Shown here in pieces: positions 1-9,960 of a stretch of DNA of 64,000 bases. The stretch comes from Bdellovibrio bacteriovorus (GTDB lineage Bacteria > Bdellovibrionota > Bdellovibrionia > Bdellovibrionales > Bdellovibrionaceae), in assembly GCF_002208115.1 (NCBI RefSeq), contig NZ_CP020946.1:1302001-1366000 (forward strand). Direction: 5' to 3'. The position numbers and the translations under genes are program-made. Each line of letters opens with the position of its first letter. The stretch's first letter is position 1. The notes beneath the pieces are model-generated. The model had not been told where the DNA came from. It saw nothing but the letters and a program-made list of their open reading frames with translations, and searched no databases.

Positions 1-1
1 C

Positions 2-3000
2 TTGATTTCCGCAAGTTTCCTGATCATCGGGGTCGTGGCGATGCTGTTCTATTATATTGGCTGGTCGGCACTGGCGGCATTGGCTGTGCTGTTCATCCTG
101 GCGCCATTAACCAATTACGTGGCGAAAAAATTCACGCATCTGGATGAAGAGATGATGGAACACCGGGACCGCCGGGTGACCCTGATGACTCAGGCGATGA
201 ATGCGATCCGCGTGGTGAAGTACTTTGCCTGGGAAAAGAGCGTTGCCAAGGAAGTCACCGAAGTCCGTGAAAAGGAACTGACCAGCCGTCGTCGTTTGGC
301 CAAAGCCGAAGTGGTTTCAAGTCTGGGTTACCTGGCGGTGTCCACGCTGGTCTTGTTTGTGGCCTTGGCGGTGCATGCCTGGCGCGGGGAAAAGCTGGAT
401 GCGGCGGTGATCTTCACCTGTATTTCTTTGTTCGGTCTTTTGGAAGGTCCATTTGGTGATTTGTCCCGACTGATCTCCCGTGCAACGAATGCCAAAGTCG
501 GTGCTCGTCGTATTTTGGACTATCTGAACGAGGACGAAGTTGAAATCTCGACTGAAGAGCGCACCGATGGCGCGGCCGTGGGTCTGCAGATGCAGCACCT
601 GAGCCTTCGTCATGACGGGGCTGTTTCTGATGTGCTTCACGATGTGAACGTTCATGTGCCGGCGGGAAGTTCACTGGCCATCGTCGGACCTGTCGGGGCG
701 GGGAAAAGCTCGCTTTTGATGTCGTTACTGGGCGAGGTGTCTCCGCGTGAGGGTTCGTTGCGCTTTGTGCCGGAAATGCCGGGACGTCCGCGCATGGCCT
801 ATGTGCCGCAGGAAGCATACATCGTAAATACTTCACTGCTGGAAAACCTGCAGTTCGGTGAAGAGGTTTCCAAAGAAGAGCTGCGTCGCGCTTTGCATAA
901 CAGCTGCCTGAGCCGCGACCTGAAAGAATGGTCCGGGGGACTTCGCACTGAGATCGGTGAAAAAGGCGTGAACCTGTCCGGCGGTCAGAAACAGCGTGTG
1001 GCCCTGGCCCGCGCGTTCTTGCGCAAACCGCAGATCGTGCTTTTGGATGATCCGTTGTCTGCAGTGGATGCGGATACGGAAAACCTGCTTTGTGAGCGTC
1101 TGATTTTTGGCGCCTGGAAAGACGTGACCCGCATTGTGGTCACGCACCGACTGGAGCATTTGGCGCAGTTTGATCAGGTGATCTATATCCAGCACGGACG
1201 AGTGCAGGGGCAGGGCACTTTCAGTGAGCTGGTGAAGACGTGTGCACCATTTGCAGAGTTCTATAAAGAGCACGGCAAAACTCAAGGTGAAGGGCACGAA
1301 GTGCGCCCGGCCGAAGCCGCTCAGGAAGCCGCGTCCATCAACACCGAGCTTGAAGCCAAAACGACCCGTGTGACCGAAGACGAGGATCGCGAAGTCGGTG
1401 CGGTGAAGGGTTCGGTGTATTGGGATTATATCAGTTCTTTGGGGGGTGACGGTAAATTCACCAAGCCATTGATTTTGGCGACGCTGCTTCTGGGAGCAAC
1501 GGCGGCAACACTTCTGCCTTTGGCGCAGAAAGCCTGGCTTTCTTATTATTCCGGTCATCAGGCCGAGTGGGTGGCGTTGACGGCCATCGGGATTTACGGA
1601 CTGATTGGCGTGCTGGTGCTGGTAGGTTCATTGCTGAATCACCTGTTCTGGCTGGATCGTGGTATTCGCGCCGGTAAAAACATGCACGACAAAATGCTGA
1701 AAAGTGTTTTGAGTTCCCCGGTACGCTTCTTTGATTCGACTCCGGTGGGACGTATTATTCAGCGCTTCTCGCGTGATGTGGAATCGGTGGACGTGTACCT
1801 GCAATGGAGCTTTGATTCGGCGGTTCACTGTGCGCTGCAGGTGATTGTATCGATTGTTTTGATTTTGGGTCTGATGCCTTTGATGGTGTTTGTGATTGCT
1901 CCGGTGATGGCGCTTTATTATGTGCTGCAACGGGACTATCGCCGTCCAGCCCGTGAAGTGAAGCGTTTTGACAGTGTTGCCAGATCGCCTCGTTATGCCC
2001 ACTTCAAGGAGAGCCTTCAGGGGCTGGTGGTCATTCGCAGCTTTAACAAGGCGCCATGGTTCATGCAGAATTTCTATGCAAAACTTTCGCACAGCAATCG
2101 CATGTTCTATTCACACTACATGATCAACCGCTGGTTCTCTTCGCGCATTCCGCTGGTGGGTGGCCTGATTTCCATGGCGACTGCCGTGGGGGTCAGCTTG
2201 TCGGCCTATTATGGAGTGATGGATGCCGGAACTGCCGGCCTTGTGACGTTGTACTCGCTGTCCTTCTGGGGGTTCCTGAACTGGGGTGTTCGTATCTTTG
2301 CGGATATTGAATCGCGCATGACATCGATTGAACGTTTGAAGTTCTTCTCGAACCTGCCGGGGGAAGTGTCCGTTCTGAAACCGATGCCTGAACCGCTGCG
2401 CCCGACGTGGCCGGAGTTCGGTGAAATCTCTGTCGAAGGCCTGAAAGTGCGCTATGCAAGTCATCTGCCGTTGGTTTTGAAAGGAATCACTTTCAAAGTT
2501 GAGGCGGGAAGTCGCGTGGGCATTATCGGACGGACAGGTTCTGGTAAAAGCACGTTCTTCCAGTCACTGTTCCGCTTTATTGAGGCGGAAGAGGGCAGCA
2601 TCAGCATTGACGGTGTGAACACCGCCAGTGTGCCTCTGGAAAAACTGCGTCGCAGTCTTGCGATCATTCCGCAGGATCCGACTCTGTTTATGGGGACGAT
2701 TCGCAATAATCTGGATCGTTACAACGAGTATTCAGATGACGAGGTGATGGGCGCACTGACACATGCTTCCATGTGGGACTATGTGCAAAGTCTGCCGCAA
2801 GGCATGAACTCGGCCGTGGCCGAAGGTGGTTTGAACTTAAGTCAGGGACAGCGTCAGTTGCTGTGTCTGGCAAGGGCTCTGCTGACCAAGGCGCGGGTGA
2901 TCGTGATGGATGAAGCCACCGCCAGCGTGGATGTGCAGACGGATGCTCTTTTACAGAAAGTCATTCGCACCTCCTTTGCCGGGGTGACGATGTTGATCAT

Positions 3001-3124
3001 CGCCCACCGTCTGGGAACGATCGCCGACTGTGATCAGATCGTGGAAATTTCAGCAGGCGAGGTGAAATCCATTCGTCGGCCGACAGAATTTTCAAAGGAA
3101 GAGATCGAAGAAAGTCTGGTGTAA
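2..3124 (+). CDS. ABCC/MRP-type fused ABC exporter, 5'-partial
   Basis: Full-size ABC exporter with two halves in one chain. The window edge cuts it, so the first membrane domain is incomplete and the true start lies upstream. Order: remaining TM segments (about residues 5-155, with the KYFAWEKS loop typical of ABCC proteins), first nucleotide-binding domain (Walker A GPVGAGKS near 229-236, signature LSGGQKQR, Walker B LLDDPLSAVD), linker, second membrane domain (about 485-760), second nucleotide-binding domain (GRTGSGKST, LSQGQRQL, VMDEATASVD). The first site has Asp where the catalytic Glu should be, the second is canonical; this asymmetry is characteristic of ABCC transporters. It should work in the inner membrane as an exporter, substrate unknown. 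A split version of the same architecture lies at 40257-43905. Family assignment is firm. Confidence 0.93.
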   Translation: MISASFLIIGVVAMLFYYIGWSALAALAVLFILAPLTNYVAKKFTHLDEEMMEHRDRRVTLMTQAMNAIRVVKYFAWEKSVAKEVTEVREKELTSRRRLAKAEVVSSLGYLAVSTLVLFVALAVHAWRGEKLDAAVIFTCISLFGLLEGPFGDLSRLISRATNAKVGARRILDYLNEDEVEISTEERTDGAAVGLQMQHLSLRHDGAVSDVLHDVNVHVPAGSSLAIVGPVGAGKSSLLMSLLGEVSPREGSLRFVPEMPGRPRMAYVPQEAYIVNTSLLENLQFGEEVSKEELRRALHNSCLSRDLKEWSGGLRTEIGEKGVNLSGGQKQRVALARAFLRKPQIVLLDDPLSAVDADTENLLCERLIFGAWKDVTRIVVTHRLEHLAQFDQVIYIQHGRVQGQGTFSELVKTCAPFAEFYKEHGKTQGEGHEVRPAEAAQEAASINTELEAKTTRVTEDEDREVGAVKGSVYWDYISSLGGDGKFTKPLILATLLLGATAATLLPLAQKAWLSYYSGHQAEWVALTAIGIYGLIGVLVLVGSLLNHLFWLDRGIRAGKNMHDKMLKSVLSSPVRFFDSTPVGRIIQRFSRDVESVDVYLQWSFDSAVHCALQVIVSIVLILGLMPLMVFVIAPVMALYYVLQRDYRRPAREVKRFDSVARSPRYAHFKESLQGLVVIRSFNKAPWFMQNFYAKLSHSNRMFYSHYMINRWFSSRIPLVGGLISMATAVGVSLSAYYGVMDAGTAGLVTLYSLSFWGFLNWGVRIFADIESRMTSIERLKFFSNLPGEVSVLKPMPEPLRPTWPEFGEISVEGLKVRYASHLPLVLKGITFKVEAGSRVGIIGRTGSGKSTFFQSLFRFIEAEEGSISIDGVNTASVPLEKLRRSLAIIPQDPTLFMGTIRNNLDRYNEYSDDEVMGALTHASMWDYVQSLPQGMNSAVAEGGLNLSQGQRQLLCLARALLTKARVIVMDEATASVDVQTDALLQKVIRTSFAGVTMLIIAHRLGTIADCDQIVEISAGEVKSIRRPTEFSKEEIEESLV

Positions 3125-3148
3125 TTTCAGACTTTTGCAGATAAACAA

Positions 3149-3193
3149 AAGGCCCTCTGGTTTCTTGGCAAACCCGGGGGCCTTGTTGTTTTT
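3149..3193 (+). terminator. Rho-independent terminator after the ABC exporter
   Basis: A stem made of AAGGCCC and GGGGCCTT arms lies 25 bases after the stop codon and is followed by TGTTGTTTTT. Confidence 0.75.
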
Positions 3194-3247
3194 ATGGCCG
3201 AAAAAGCCTTTTATTATTCTGGGATGTGATCCTTGAAGGAGGTTTCA

Positions 3248-4366
3248 GTGGCCGTAAAACAAATTGATAAAATTCGTTATGCTGTTGTCGGGCTTGGGCA
3301 TATTGCCCAGAACGCGGTCCTGCCGGGATTTACCCAGTCCAAGGCCAACTCGGAACTGGTGGCGCTGGTGTCCGGGGACGAAGTCAAGCTTCAGAAACTT
3401 TCCAAAGAATATAATGTGGACTACACCTTCGATTATTCCGATTACCGCAAGATGCTTTATTCGGGGCTGATTGATGCCGTTTATATTTCTCTTCCCAACG
3501 ACATGCATGCGCGCTTTGCGGTGGAAGCGATGCAGGCCGGAGTTCACGTCCTGTGTGAAAAACCTTTGGCCATGTCGGTTGAAGACGCCAAGGTCATGGC
3601 TCAAGTCAGTGAAAAAACCGGCAGTCGCCTGATGACGGCCTACCGCCTGCACTTTCAGCGCGCCAATTTAAAAGCCATCGAAATTGCCAGGTCAGGCCAG
3701 GTGGGTGACGTGAGATTCTTTAATTCCGTCTTCAGCATGCGGGTGAAAGAAGGGAATGTGCGCACCAGTCGCACCAAAGGCGGAGGTCCGCTTTATGATA
3801 TCGGCATCTATTGCATCAACGCGGTTAGAGGCTTTTTTGGTGAATTGCCGGAAGAGGTTTTTGCCTTTGCCCATCAGGGATTTGATCAGCGTTCCACAGA
3901 GGTGGATGAAATGCTTTCGGTGGTGATGAAGTTTTCCGGCGGGCGTATGGCGACCTTTATCTGCAGTTTCAGCGGTCACCATCAGGCGGCTTTTGATGTG
4001 GTGGGAACCACCGGGTGTCTGCGCCTGGAAAATGCCTATGAATATTTTGATGACATGACCCTGCATTTCAGTCGGGTGAATGCGGCGCCTCGCAAGTACA
4101 AGTTTAAAAAAAGTGATCAGTTCGGGCCGGAGATCGTGTATTTCTCGGACTGCCTTATCAATAAAAAACACCCCGAGCCGAACGCCACAGAAGGGGTGCT
4201 GGACTTGATGGTGATTGAAGCCATCATGAAGTCAGTGAAATTGCGAAAGCCGGTAACCTTGACGGCACTTAGCAAGACTTTGCATCCCACTTTGCGACAG
4301 GCACTTCGCCGTCCGGCGGTTGAAAAACCTTTCACGATTCATGTGGAAGCCCCGTCGATGGACTAG
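3248..4366 (+). CDS. Gfo/Idh/MocA family oxidoreductase
   Basis: Probable cytoplasmic NAD(P)-dependent sugar or polyol dehydrogenase of the glucose-fructose oxidoreductase type, 372 residues, full length for the family. The N-terminal Rossmann fold shows the GLGHIAQ nucleotide loop, followed by the family signature EKPLAMS and the C-terminal alpha/beta domain (GGGPLYDIGIYC). I chose the GTG at 3248 because AAGGAGG sits five bases upstream; the in-frame TTG at 3233 would put the ribosome-binding site inside the gene. There is no signal peptide. It stands alone between a terminator and the fibre gene, so the context does not reveal the substrate. Confidence 0.9.
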   Translation: MAVKQIDKIRYAVVGLGHIAQNAVLPGFTQSKANSELVALVSGDEVKLQKLSKEYNVDYTFDYSDYRKMLYSGLIDAVYISLPNDMHARFAVEAMQAGVHVLCEKPLAMSVEDAKVMAQVSEKTGSRLMTAYRLHFQRANLKAIEIARSGQVGDVRFFNSVFSMRVKEGNVRTSRTKGGGPLYDIGIYCINAVRGFFGELPEEVFAFAHQGFDQRSTEVDEMLSVVMKFSGGRMATFICSFSGHHQAAFDVVGTTGCLRLENAYEYFDDMTLHFSRVNAAPRKYKFKKSDQFGPEIVYFSDCLINKKHPEPNATEGVLDLMVIEAIMKSVKLRKPVTLTALSKTLHPTLRQALRRPAVEKPFTIHVEAPSMD

Positions 4367-4386
4367 GTCGATTCCCAATTTAGGTC

Positions 4387-4418
4387 GGGGTTTGTGTCTG
4401 ATTCTGAGACAAAACCCT
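4387..4418 (+). terminator. Imperfect hairpin after the oxidoreductase
   Basis: Arms GGGTTTGTGTCTG and CTGAGACAAAACCC pair with one bulge. No strong T-run follows, so termination here is only possible. Confidence 0.3.
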
Positions 4419-4514
4419 GCTGAAATATGTAACAAAGGTTCGTAAATAGCGAGATACTCCAAGGATTTTGCGAATGTAATTCAGAGTCAGATTATAAATG
4501 CCGATATATTACGT

Positions 4515-7500
4515 ATGAAAAACTACGGAACGTTAACGGCACTTTTCTTTGTTAGCCTCTTAACAACGGTGGCTCATGCCAGTCCGGCGGCGCTGACTTA
4601 TCAGGGACGCATCGTTAAAAGCAGTGGGGCACCGCTGGAATACAATGCGGTCGCCTTCCAGTTTGAAATTCTGGCGCCGAATAAAGTCTGCGTTCTTTAC
4701 CGCGAGCAACTTAATCACATCGACATGACGAATTCAGGCGGGGTCTTCGACGTTAAGATCGGGGCTTCGCACAGTTATCCGGCAGCGCCGACATTCACAA
4801 TTCTGGATGCTTTTAACAACGGCAATCCTTTCACGTGTGACGGCGGTTCTCCTTACAACCCGGGACTGACTGATGGGCGTTTCCTGCGTGTGAAATTCCA
4901 CGATGGGGCTCAGTGGCAGACGATTTCTCCGGACAATGAAATCCGCACGGTTCCTTTTGCAGGTTTTGCTTCTTCCGCTGCGACTTTGGGTTCGCATGTG
5001 GCAACTGACTTTGTGATGAAAACGGAAGTTAACGCTGGTGCTGATTGCGGTGCCGGCAGCTTCCTGACTTGGAATGCGGCGACCAAAGAATTTGGTTGTG
5101 CGGGTGTGTCTGGTGCCAGCGGCGGAACGGTTCAGTCCGTGGGGGCATCTGCTGGCAGCAATCCTTATCTGACAGTTTCAGCAGATACGGTGAATCCGGT
5201 GATCACGTTGAACGTGGGCACTGTGGCTGGCACCGTGGCGGCGGGTAATGATGCGCGCTTTAGTGATGCGCGTACTCCGACGGGTGCTGCGGGGGGTGCT
5301 TTGACGGGCACTTATCCTAATCCGGGTCTTGCTGACAATGCGGTGACGACTCCTAAAATTGCCGCAGGCGCGGTTTCCACCGAAAAGCTTTTTGCCAATC
5401 CGGGCATCAGCCGTCTGGTGATGACGGATTCTTCGACGGGCGCGACGCTGGCTCCGCTGTCTTGTGGTGCCAATCAGTTGCTGACCTGGTCTGTGGCTTT
5501 GGGCTGGCAGTGCACAAATCAAACTTCGCTGGCTGTGGGATCGGCAACTCAAGCGACGAACTTCCTGGGAAGTCTTGCCGGGGATGTGACGGGCACTCAG
5601 GGTGCGACGGTGGTTGGTCAGATTAAAGGTTACCCTCTGGATTTCACGGTAGCTCCAACCAACAATCAGGTTCTGAAATTCAACGGCACCAGTTGGTATG
5701 CGGCCGCAGACAGCAATGCCGGCGGTACGGTCACGAATGTGACAGGCACTGCGCCGATTTCTGTGGCGACAGGCACGACGACCCCGGTGATCTCGATTTC
5801 TCAAGCGAACACAACGACAAACGGTTACTTGTCTTCAGCGGACTGGAACACCTTTAATGGAAAACAAAATGCGCTGGGCTTCACACCGCTGAATCCAGCA
5901 AATAATTTGAGCGAGCTGACGGCAACAGCTACGACAGCCCGTACCAATCTGGGTTTGGGAACTGCGGCCGTGAAAGATGCTCCGGCGGCCGGGGACGCGA
6001 CAGCGGCTCAAGTGGTGCTGGGGAATGATTCGCGCCTGACGAACTCTCGTGCTCCATCGGGTGCAGCGGGCGGAGATCTGACCGGCACTTATCCGAATCC
6101 GACGCTGGCGAATGTGGTGACGGCTGGTACCGGAACGAAAATCACTTATGATGCTAAAGGGCGCGTGACCTCATCCGCTGGCCTTGCGGCGGGCGACATC
6201 CCGAATCTGGATTGGTCTAAGATCACCTCCGGCAAGCCGACAACATTGTCAGGTTATGGCATCACCGATTCATTGGTTTCAAATGCCGGTGGTTCACCAA
6301 GCATTCAGTCCGGTACCGATGCTGCAAAACCTGCCAGTCCGGCGGCTGGCGCGATTTATTTCGCTTCTGATACGAAAGTAATTTATCAGTATAATGCCGG
6401 TTCTTGGGTGGCGATTGCTTCTTCCGCAGGTGCGGGTGGTACCATCACGGCCCTTACAGGTGATGTGACGGCTTCTGGTAATGGCACAGTCAGCGCGACA
6501 GTAAACTCTGTTGGCGGCTCTTCAGCGGCAAATATCAATACCGCAACTGTGGCGGCCAATGCTGCGACAAACTTGAATACTGCAAGTACGATTGTTAAAC
6601 GCGATGGGTCCGGTAATTTTGCAGCCGGAGCGATCAGCGCGGGCTCTGTGGTTCTGCGTGACACGGGCTCCAACACGGTGACTTTGCAGGCTCCAAACAC
6701 TGTGACGACTTCTTATGTGTTGAGATTCCCGGCGGCGGTGGGCTCAGCCAACCAGGTATTGACGACGGATGCTTCGGGAAATCTTTCCTGGACGACTCCG
6801 GCCGTGACTTCAGGTGTGGCGGTGACTTCTCCGATTGTGAACTCGGGCACGGCGGCGGCTCCGAATATCGGTATTCAACAGGCCAACGGTTCTCAAGCCG
6901 GTTATCTGTCGGCGGCAGACTGGACAGCATTTAATTCAAAACAATCCACTTCTTTGGCTCCGGCCAATATTCTTGTGGGTAACGGTTCCAGTGTGGCGAC
7001 GGCGGTGGCTCCATCGGGCGATGTGAGTATGACGAACGCGGGTGCCTTTACCGTGACCAAGGTTCAAAGCACGGCGGTTAGCAGCACGGCGCCAACGGCG
7101 GCGGGTCAGGTTCTTCGTTATAACGGGACAACTCAATATGCACCGGCCTTCTTGCAACTGGGTGATTTGCGCTCGACGATCACTCCGTTTGGTGGGGTGT
7201 TTGCAAGCACGGCTTGTACGACTTCTCAGACTATGTATTACAATGCAGCGACCGACACGTTCCTGTGTCAGTCGATTTCGGTGACGGCGGCTAACTTTGC
7301 CAATCAGGCGCAGAACTCATTCTTCGCGGGTCCTTCTACAGGTGGTGCAGGGGCGCCAGCATTCCGCGCCATTGCGGCTGCGGATCTTCCGACTGTGGGT
7401 ACAGCAGGAACCTATCGTTCTGTGACGACAGACGCCTATGGCCGTGTGACCGCAGGAACAAATCCAACGACGGCCAGCGGGTATGGTTTGACGGATGTCT

Positions 7501-8510
7501 TTGTCAATGGCGGCAACAGCTTCGGTGCTGCGGCGATAGTGGGAACAAACGATGCTCAGAGTCTGCAGTTTGAAACCGCCGGTACAGTGAAAATGACGGT
7601 GGACATTGCAGGCAATGTGGGTGTCGGAACCGCTTCGCCAATTACTCCACTGCATGTCAATGGTGCGGCCATCATCGGAACCGGAAATACGACTTTCACC
7701 AATGCCTCCAACTGGGTGTTTGGCTCTTCCAATTCGATCACGAACTCGGGTGGGGGTAATGCTTCTTCGATGAATATTGTGGGCTCTAGCAATGCTATCA
7801 TCACAAATTTACTGAACTTCAGCTACAGTCTGGATGTGTTTGGTCGCAGCAATACCGTGAATGCCAACTCGGGGAATTCCGTGGTGATCGGGCGCAGCAA
7901 TAATGTGACTTCATCCAACTCGGTGACTATCGGTAACAGTATAACCAACAGCGTGCTTGGTTCTTTGCAAATGGGTATCAGTAACACCGCGAAGATGACC
8001 ATTCTTAGCTCGGGTTACTTCGGTATCAATACGACGACACCAAGTGTGGCCCTGGAAGTAAACGGCGACGTGAAAGCTGCTTCCTATCTTTACACTTCCG
8101 ATGCGCGCCTGAAAAAAGACGTTGTGACTTTGCCGATGGCACTGGAAAACGTGCTGAAACTTCGTGGGGTGAATTTCGTCTGGAAGAACAACGGCGAAAA
8201 GACCATGGGTTTCATCGCGCAGGAAGTGGAAGCAGTTTATCCTGAACTGGTTCGCACCGACAAACAGTCCGGATATAAAGCCGTTCAATACGGAAATATC
8301 GTGGCAGTTCTGGTAGAAGCCCTGAAACAGGAACACGCAGAACGTCTGCAGGACAAAGAGCTTTGCCAAGGGCAGATTGCCCAGGTGTCCCGCGGTCTGG
8401 CCAGCGTGAATGAATCTTCCGACAGCCGTTTGAAAAAACTGGAACAGGAAAATCAGGATCTGAAAGCACGTCTGGAGCGTCTGGAAAAAGCTTTGTTGAA
8501 CGGAAAATAA
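4515..8510 (+). CDS. Giant surface fibre with C-terminal S74 chaperone (fibre A)
   Basis: Secreted fibre protein of 1331 residues that probably trimerises and acts as a cell-surface adhesin. A signal peptide (residues 1-22, ending AHA) is followed by a conserved base domain of about 200 residues starting LTYQGRIVKSSGAPLEY. Then come many phage-tail-fibre-like repeats (GTYPNP, YLSSADWNTFN, AGTYRSVTTDAYGRV), a YadA-head-like stretch near 1060-1150 (SNSVTIGNS and similar), and a C-terminal S74 intramolecular chaperone with Ser1195-Asp and Lys five residues later (SDARLKK). By analogy with phage endosialidase tailspikes, this Ser/Lys site cleaves the chaperone off after folding. A coiled coil ends the protein. 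This mosaic matches the mosaic adhesive trimer proteins described in Bdellovibrio. No good Shine-Dalgarno precedes the ATG. Two GGGW proteins follow directly. Prey target unknown. Confidence 0.88.
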   Translation: MKNYGTLTALFFVSLLTTVAHASPAALTYQGRIVKSSGAPLEYNAVAFQFEILAPNKVCVLYREQLNHIDMTNSGGVFDVKIGASHSYPAAPTFTILDAFNNGNPFTCDGGSPYNPGLTDGRFLRVKFHDGAQWQTISPDNEIRTVPFAGFASSAATLGSHVATDFVMKTEVNAGADCGAGSFLTWNAATKEFGCAGVSGASGGTVQSVGASAGSNPYLTVSADTVNPVITLNVGTVAGTVAAGNDARFSDARTPTGAAGGALTGTYPNPGLADNAVTTPKIAAGAVSTEKLFANPGISRLVMTDSSTGATLAPLSCGANQLLTWSVALGWQCTNQTSLAVGSATQATNFLGSLAGDVTGTQGATVVGQIKGYPLDFTVAPTNNQVLKFNGTSWYAAADSNAGGTVTNVTGTAPISVATGTTTPVISISQANTTTNGYLSSADWNTFNGKQNALGFTPLNPANNLSELTATATTARTNLGLGTAAVKDAPAAGDATAAQVVLGNDSRLTNSRAPSGAAGGDLTGTYPNPTLANVVTAGTGTKITYDAKGRVTSSAGLAAGDIPNLDWSKITSGKPTTLSGYGITDSLVSNAGGSPSIQSGTDAAKPASPAAGAIYFASDTKVIYQYNAGSWVAIASSAGAGGTITALTGDVTASGNGTVSATVNSVGGSSAANINTATVAANAATNLNTASTIVKRDGSGNFAAGAISAGSVVLRDTGSNTVTLQAPNTVTTSYVLRFPAAVGSANQVLTTDASGNLSWTTPAVTSGVAVTSPIVNSGTAAAPNIGIQQANGSQAGYLSAADWTAFNSKQSTSLAPANILVGNGSSVATAVAPSGDVSMTNAGAFTVTKVQSTAVSSTAPTAAGQVLRYNGTTQYAPAFLQLGDLRSTITPFGGVFASTACTTSQTMYYNAATDTFLCQSISVTAANFANQAQNSFFAGPSTGGAGAPAFRAIAAADLPTVGTAGTYRSVTTDAYGRVTAGTNPTTASGYGLTDVFVNGGNSFGAAAIVGTNDAQSLQFETAGTVKMTVDIAGNVGVGTASPITPLHVNGAAIIGTGNTTFTNASNWVFGSSNSITNSGGGNASSMNIVGSSNAIITNLLNFSYSLDVFGRSNTVNANSGNSVVIGRSNNVTSSNSVTIGNSITNSVLGSLQMGISNTAKMTILSSGYFGINTTTPSVALEVNGDVKAASYLYTSDARLKKDVVTLPMALENVLKLRGVNFVWKNNGEKTMGFIAQEVEAVYPELVRTDKQSGYKAVQYGNIVAVLVEALKQEHAERLQDKELCQGQIAQVSRGLASVNESSDSRLKKLEQENQDLKARLERLEKALLNGK

Positions 8511-8514
8511 GACT

Positions 8515-9942
8515 GTGAAGATCATCGGAAAGATCGCCTTCATTCTAGCCGTGTCACCTTTGCTGGTGGCACTGAACACCCAGGACACAGGTCACAGGGT
8601 GAATCGTGGCACCACCAAAGCCATCCATGCCCATAACGTCTGCAAGAAAGTGGTCAATGCCACGGCCGACAAAGATTTCTTTGTTCCGACCAAAACGGCG
8701 GCAGAGTGGACGGCGTTTCGGGCCGCTACGATCACCAGTGTCTCTTTGACCAAGTGTGGTTCCTGTCTGGATATTTTGAACAACAACGGTTCTGAAGGGG
8801 ATGGGATCTATTACATCGATCCCACGGGCAGTTCTCCGTATCCCGTTTACTGTGACATGACCACCGATGGTGGGGGATGGACCCGGATTTTCAAACACAA
8901 TATCTCCGGCGGGTATTTTACTGATGCGACGGATGCCAGCAGTAAAAACACGACCACTCCGACAGCGGATCTGTATTCCATTCTTAATAAAATCGATCAC
9001 TTTAAAACTCCCGGCAACAAGTATCAGTTCCGACTGACCTGGCCTGGAGAAAACTTAAAAAACATCTGGTTTCAAACCACTAACCCCACGGCCGACGTGA
9101 ATGTGGCCGGCTATAAGACTGTCTTTGTTCAGGGTTATACCAACTATTGGGGTGGACTTGAATTGGGGAACGGCGCTCATGGCCCTGCGCAAACATCGTC
9201 GTATCTGGAAGGTTCAGTGAATCACGTGAACTGGTTTTATTCCGTTGGTGCCTATGTGGTTTGGGGCACAACTCCACCGGGGATTCCGGCTTCTGATGTG
9301 CTTGGTGCAAGCCATGGGGTGCAGGAAGTGAATCTGTGGATGAAAGAAGATGACACTCACACGGTCTATAATTCCTGTAAAGCGATCCTGGATGCCGGGG
9401 CCTCCAAAGGTGACGGAATCTATACGATCGATATTGACGGAGCCGGAGCCACAGCGCCTTATGAGGTCTTCTGCGACATGACCACCTCCGGCGGGGGCTG
9501 GACACTGGTGGCATACTCCAACGGCACGGTCACGGGCACAACACCGAATGATTTCTTTGTGAATACCTACAATCTGGCGGCGGCGGGTAAACACATAATG
9601 CCGACGCAGCAGGCTTCCGTGAATCCTGAAGCGTTTTCCATTGCAGTGAACACGACGGATGCCATGTTTGTTTCCCCGTCTTACAACAGTGGAGCTCCAA
9701 TCATTGATCTGGCTGGCGGCAACTGGAACTATAACAATACCAAGTGTACCGGGAATTTGCGCCACACCAGCCGAACTGCCGGGTGCGCCGGGCAAAATGC
9801 CAATGACAATTACAATTCTTCCGATGCGTTTAACATAGCATTTAATTCCGGGAATGAGGGGATCGTGCCGACGTACAAAGCGACGGAGGTCTGCTACAGT
9901 GGCAAAGGAAACGCCTGTAACTTTAAATTCTATCTTCGCTAA
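8515..9942 (+). CDS. Secreted fibrinogen-like YCDxxxxGGGW protein, first copy
   Basis: Exported protein of 475 residues with an N-terminal signal peptide (about 1-20) and two fibrinogen-like segments, each opening with SC..IL and reaching a CDMTT.GGGW core (near residues 112 and 319). This is the bacterial GGGW fibrinogen-like family. Related eukaryotic folds (ficolins, tachylectins) bind acetylated sugars, so glycan binding on prey or on the fibre is a reasonable inference, not something the sequence proves. Between the signal peptide and the first segment it shares the VPTKT..EWTAF motif with the next gene. It starts with GTG four bases after the fibre stop codon, which suggests translational coupling with the fibre. 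The C-terminal part is Asn- and Gly-rich with several cysteines. Confidence 0.82.
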   Translation: MKIIGKIAFILAVSPLLVALNTQDTGHRVNRGTTKAIHAHNVCKKVVNATADKDFFVPTKTAAEWTAFRAATITSVSLTKCGSCLDILNNNGSEGDGIYYIDPTGSSPYPVYCDMTTDGGGWTRIFKHNISGGYFTDATDASSKNTTTPTADLYSILNKIDHFKTPGNKYQFRLTWPGENLKNIWFQTTNPTADVNVAGYKTVFVQGYTNYWGGLELGNGAHGPAQTSSYLEGSVNHVNWFYSVGAYVVWGTTPPGIPASDVLGASHGVQEVNLWMKEDDTHTVYNSCKAILDAGASKGDGIYTIDIDGAGATAPYEVFCDMTTSGGGWTLVAYSNGTVTGTTPNDFFVNTYNLAAAGKHIMPTQQASVNPEAFSIAVNTTDAMFVSPSYNSGAPIIDLAGGNWNYNNTKCTGNLRHTSRTAGCAGQNANDNYNSSDAFNIAFNSGNEGIVPTYKATEVCYSGKGNACNFKFYLR

Positions 9943-9960
9943 GACGGGACGTGAACGAAT

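Noticed and set aside
4500-4507. GCCGATAT just before fibre A looks like a FliA -10 element.
   Set aside because: It is only a few bases from the ATG and has no matching -35, so a promoter there would give almost no leader.
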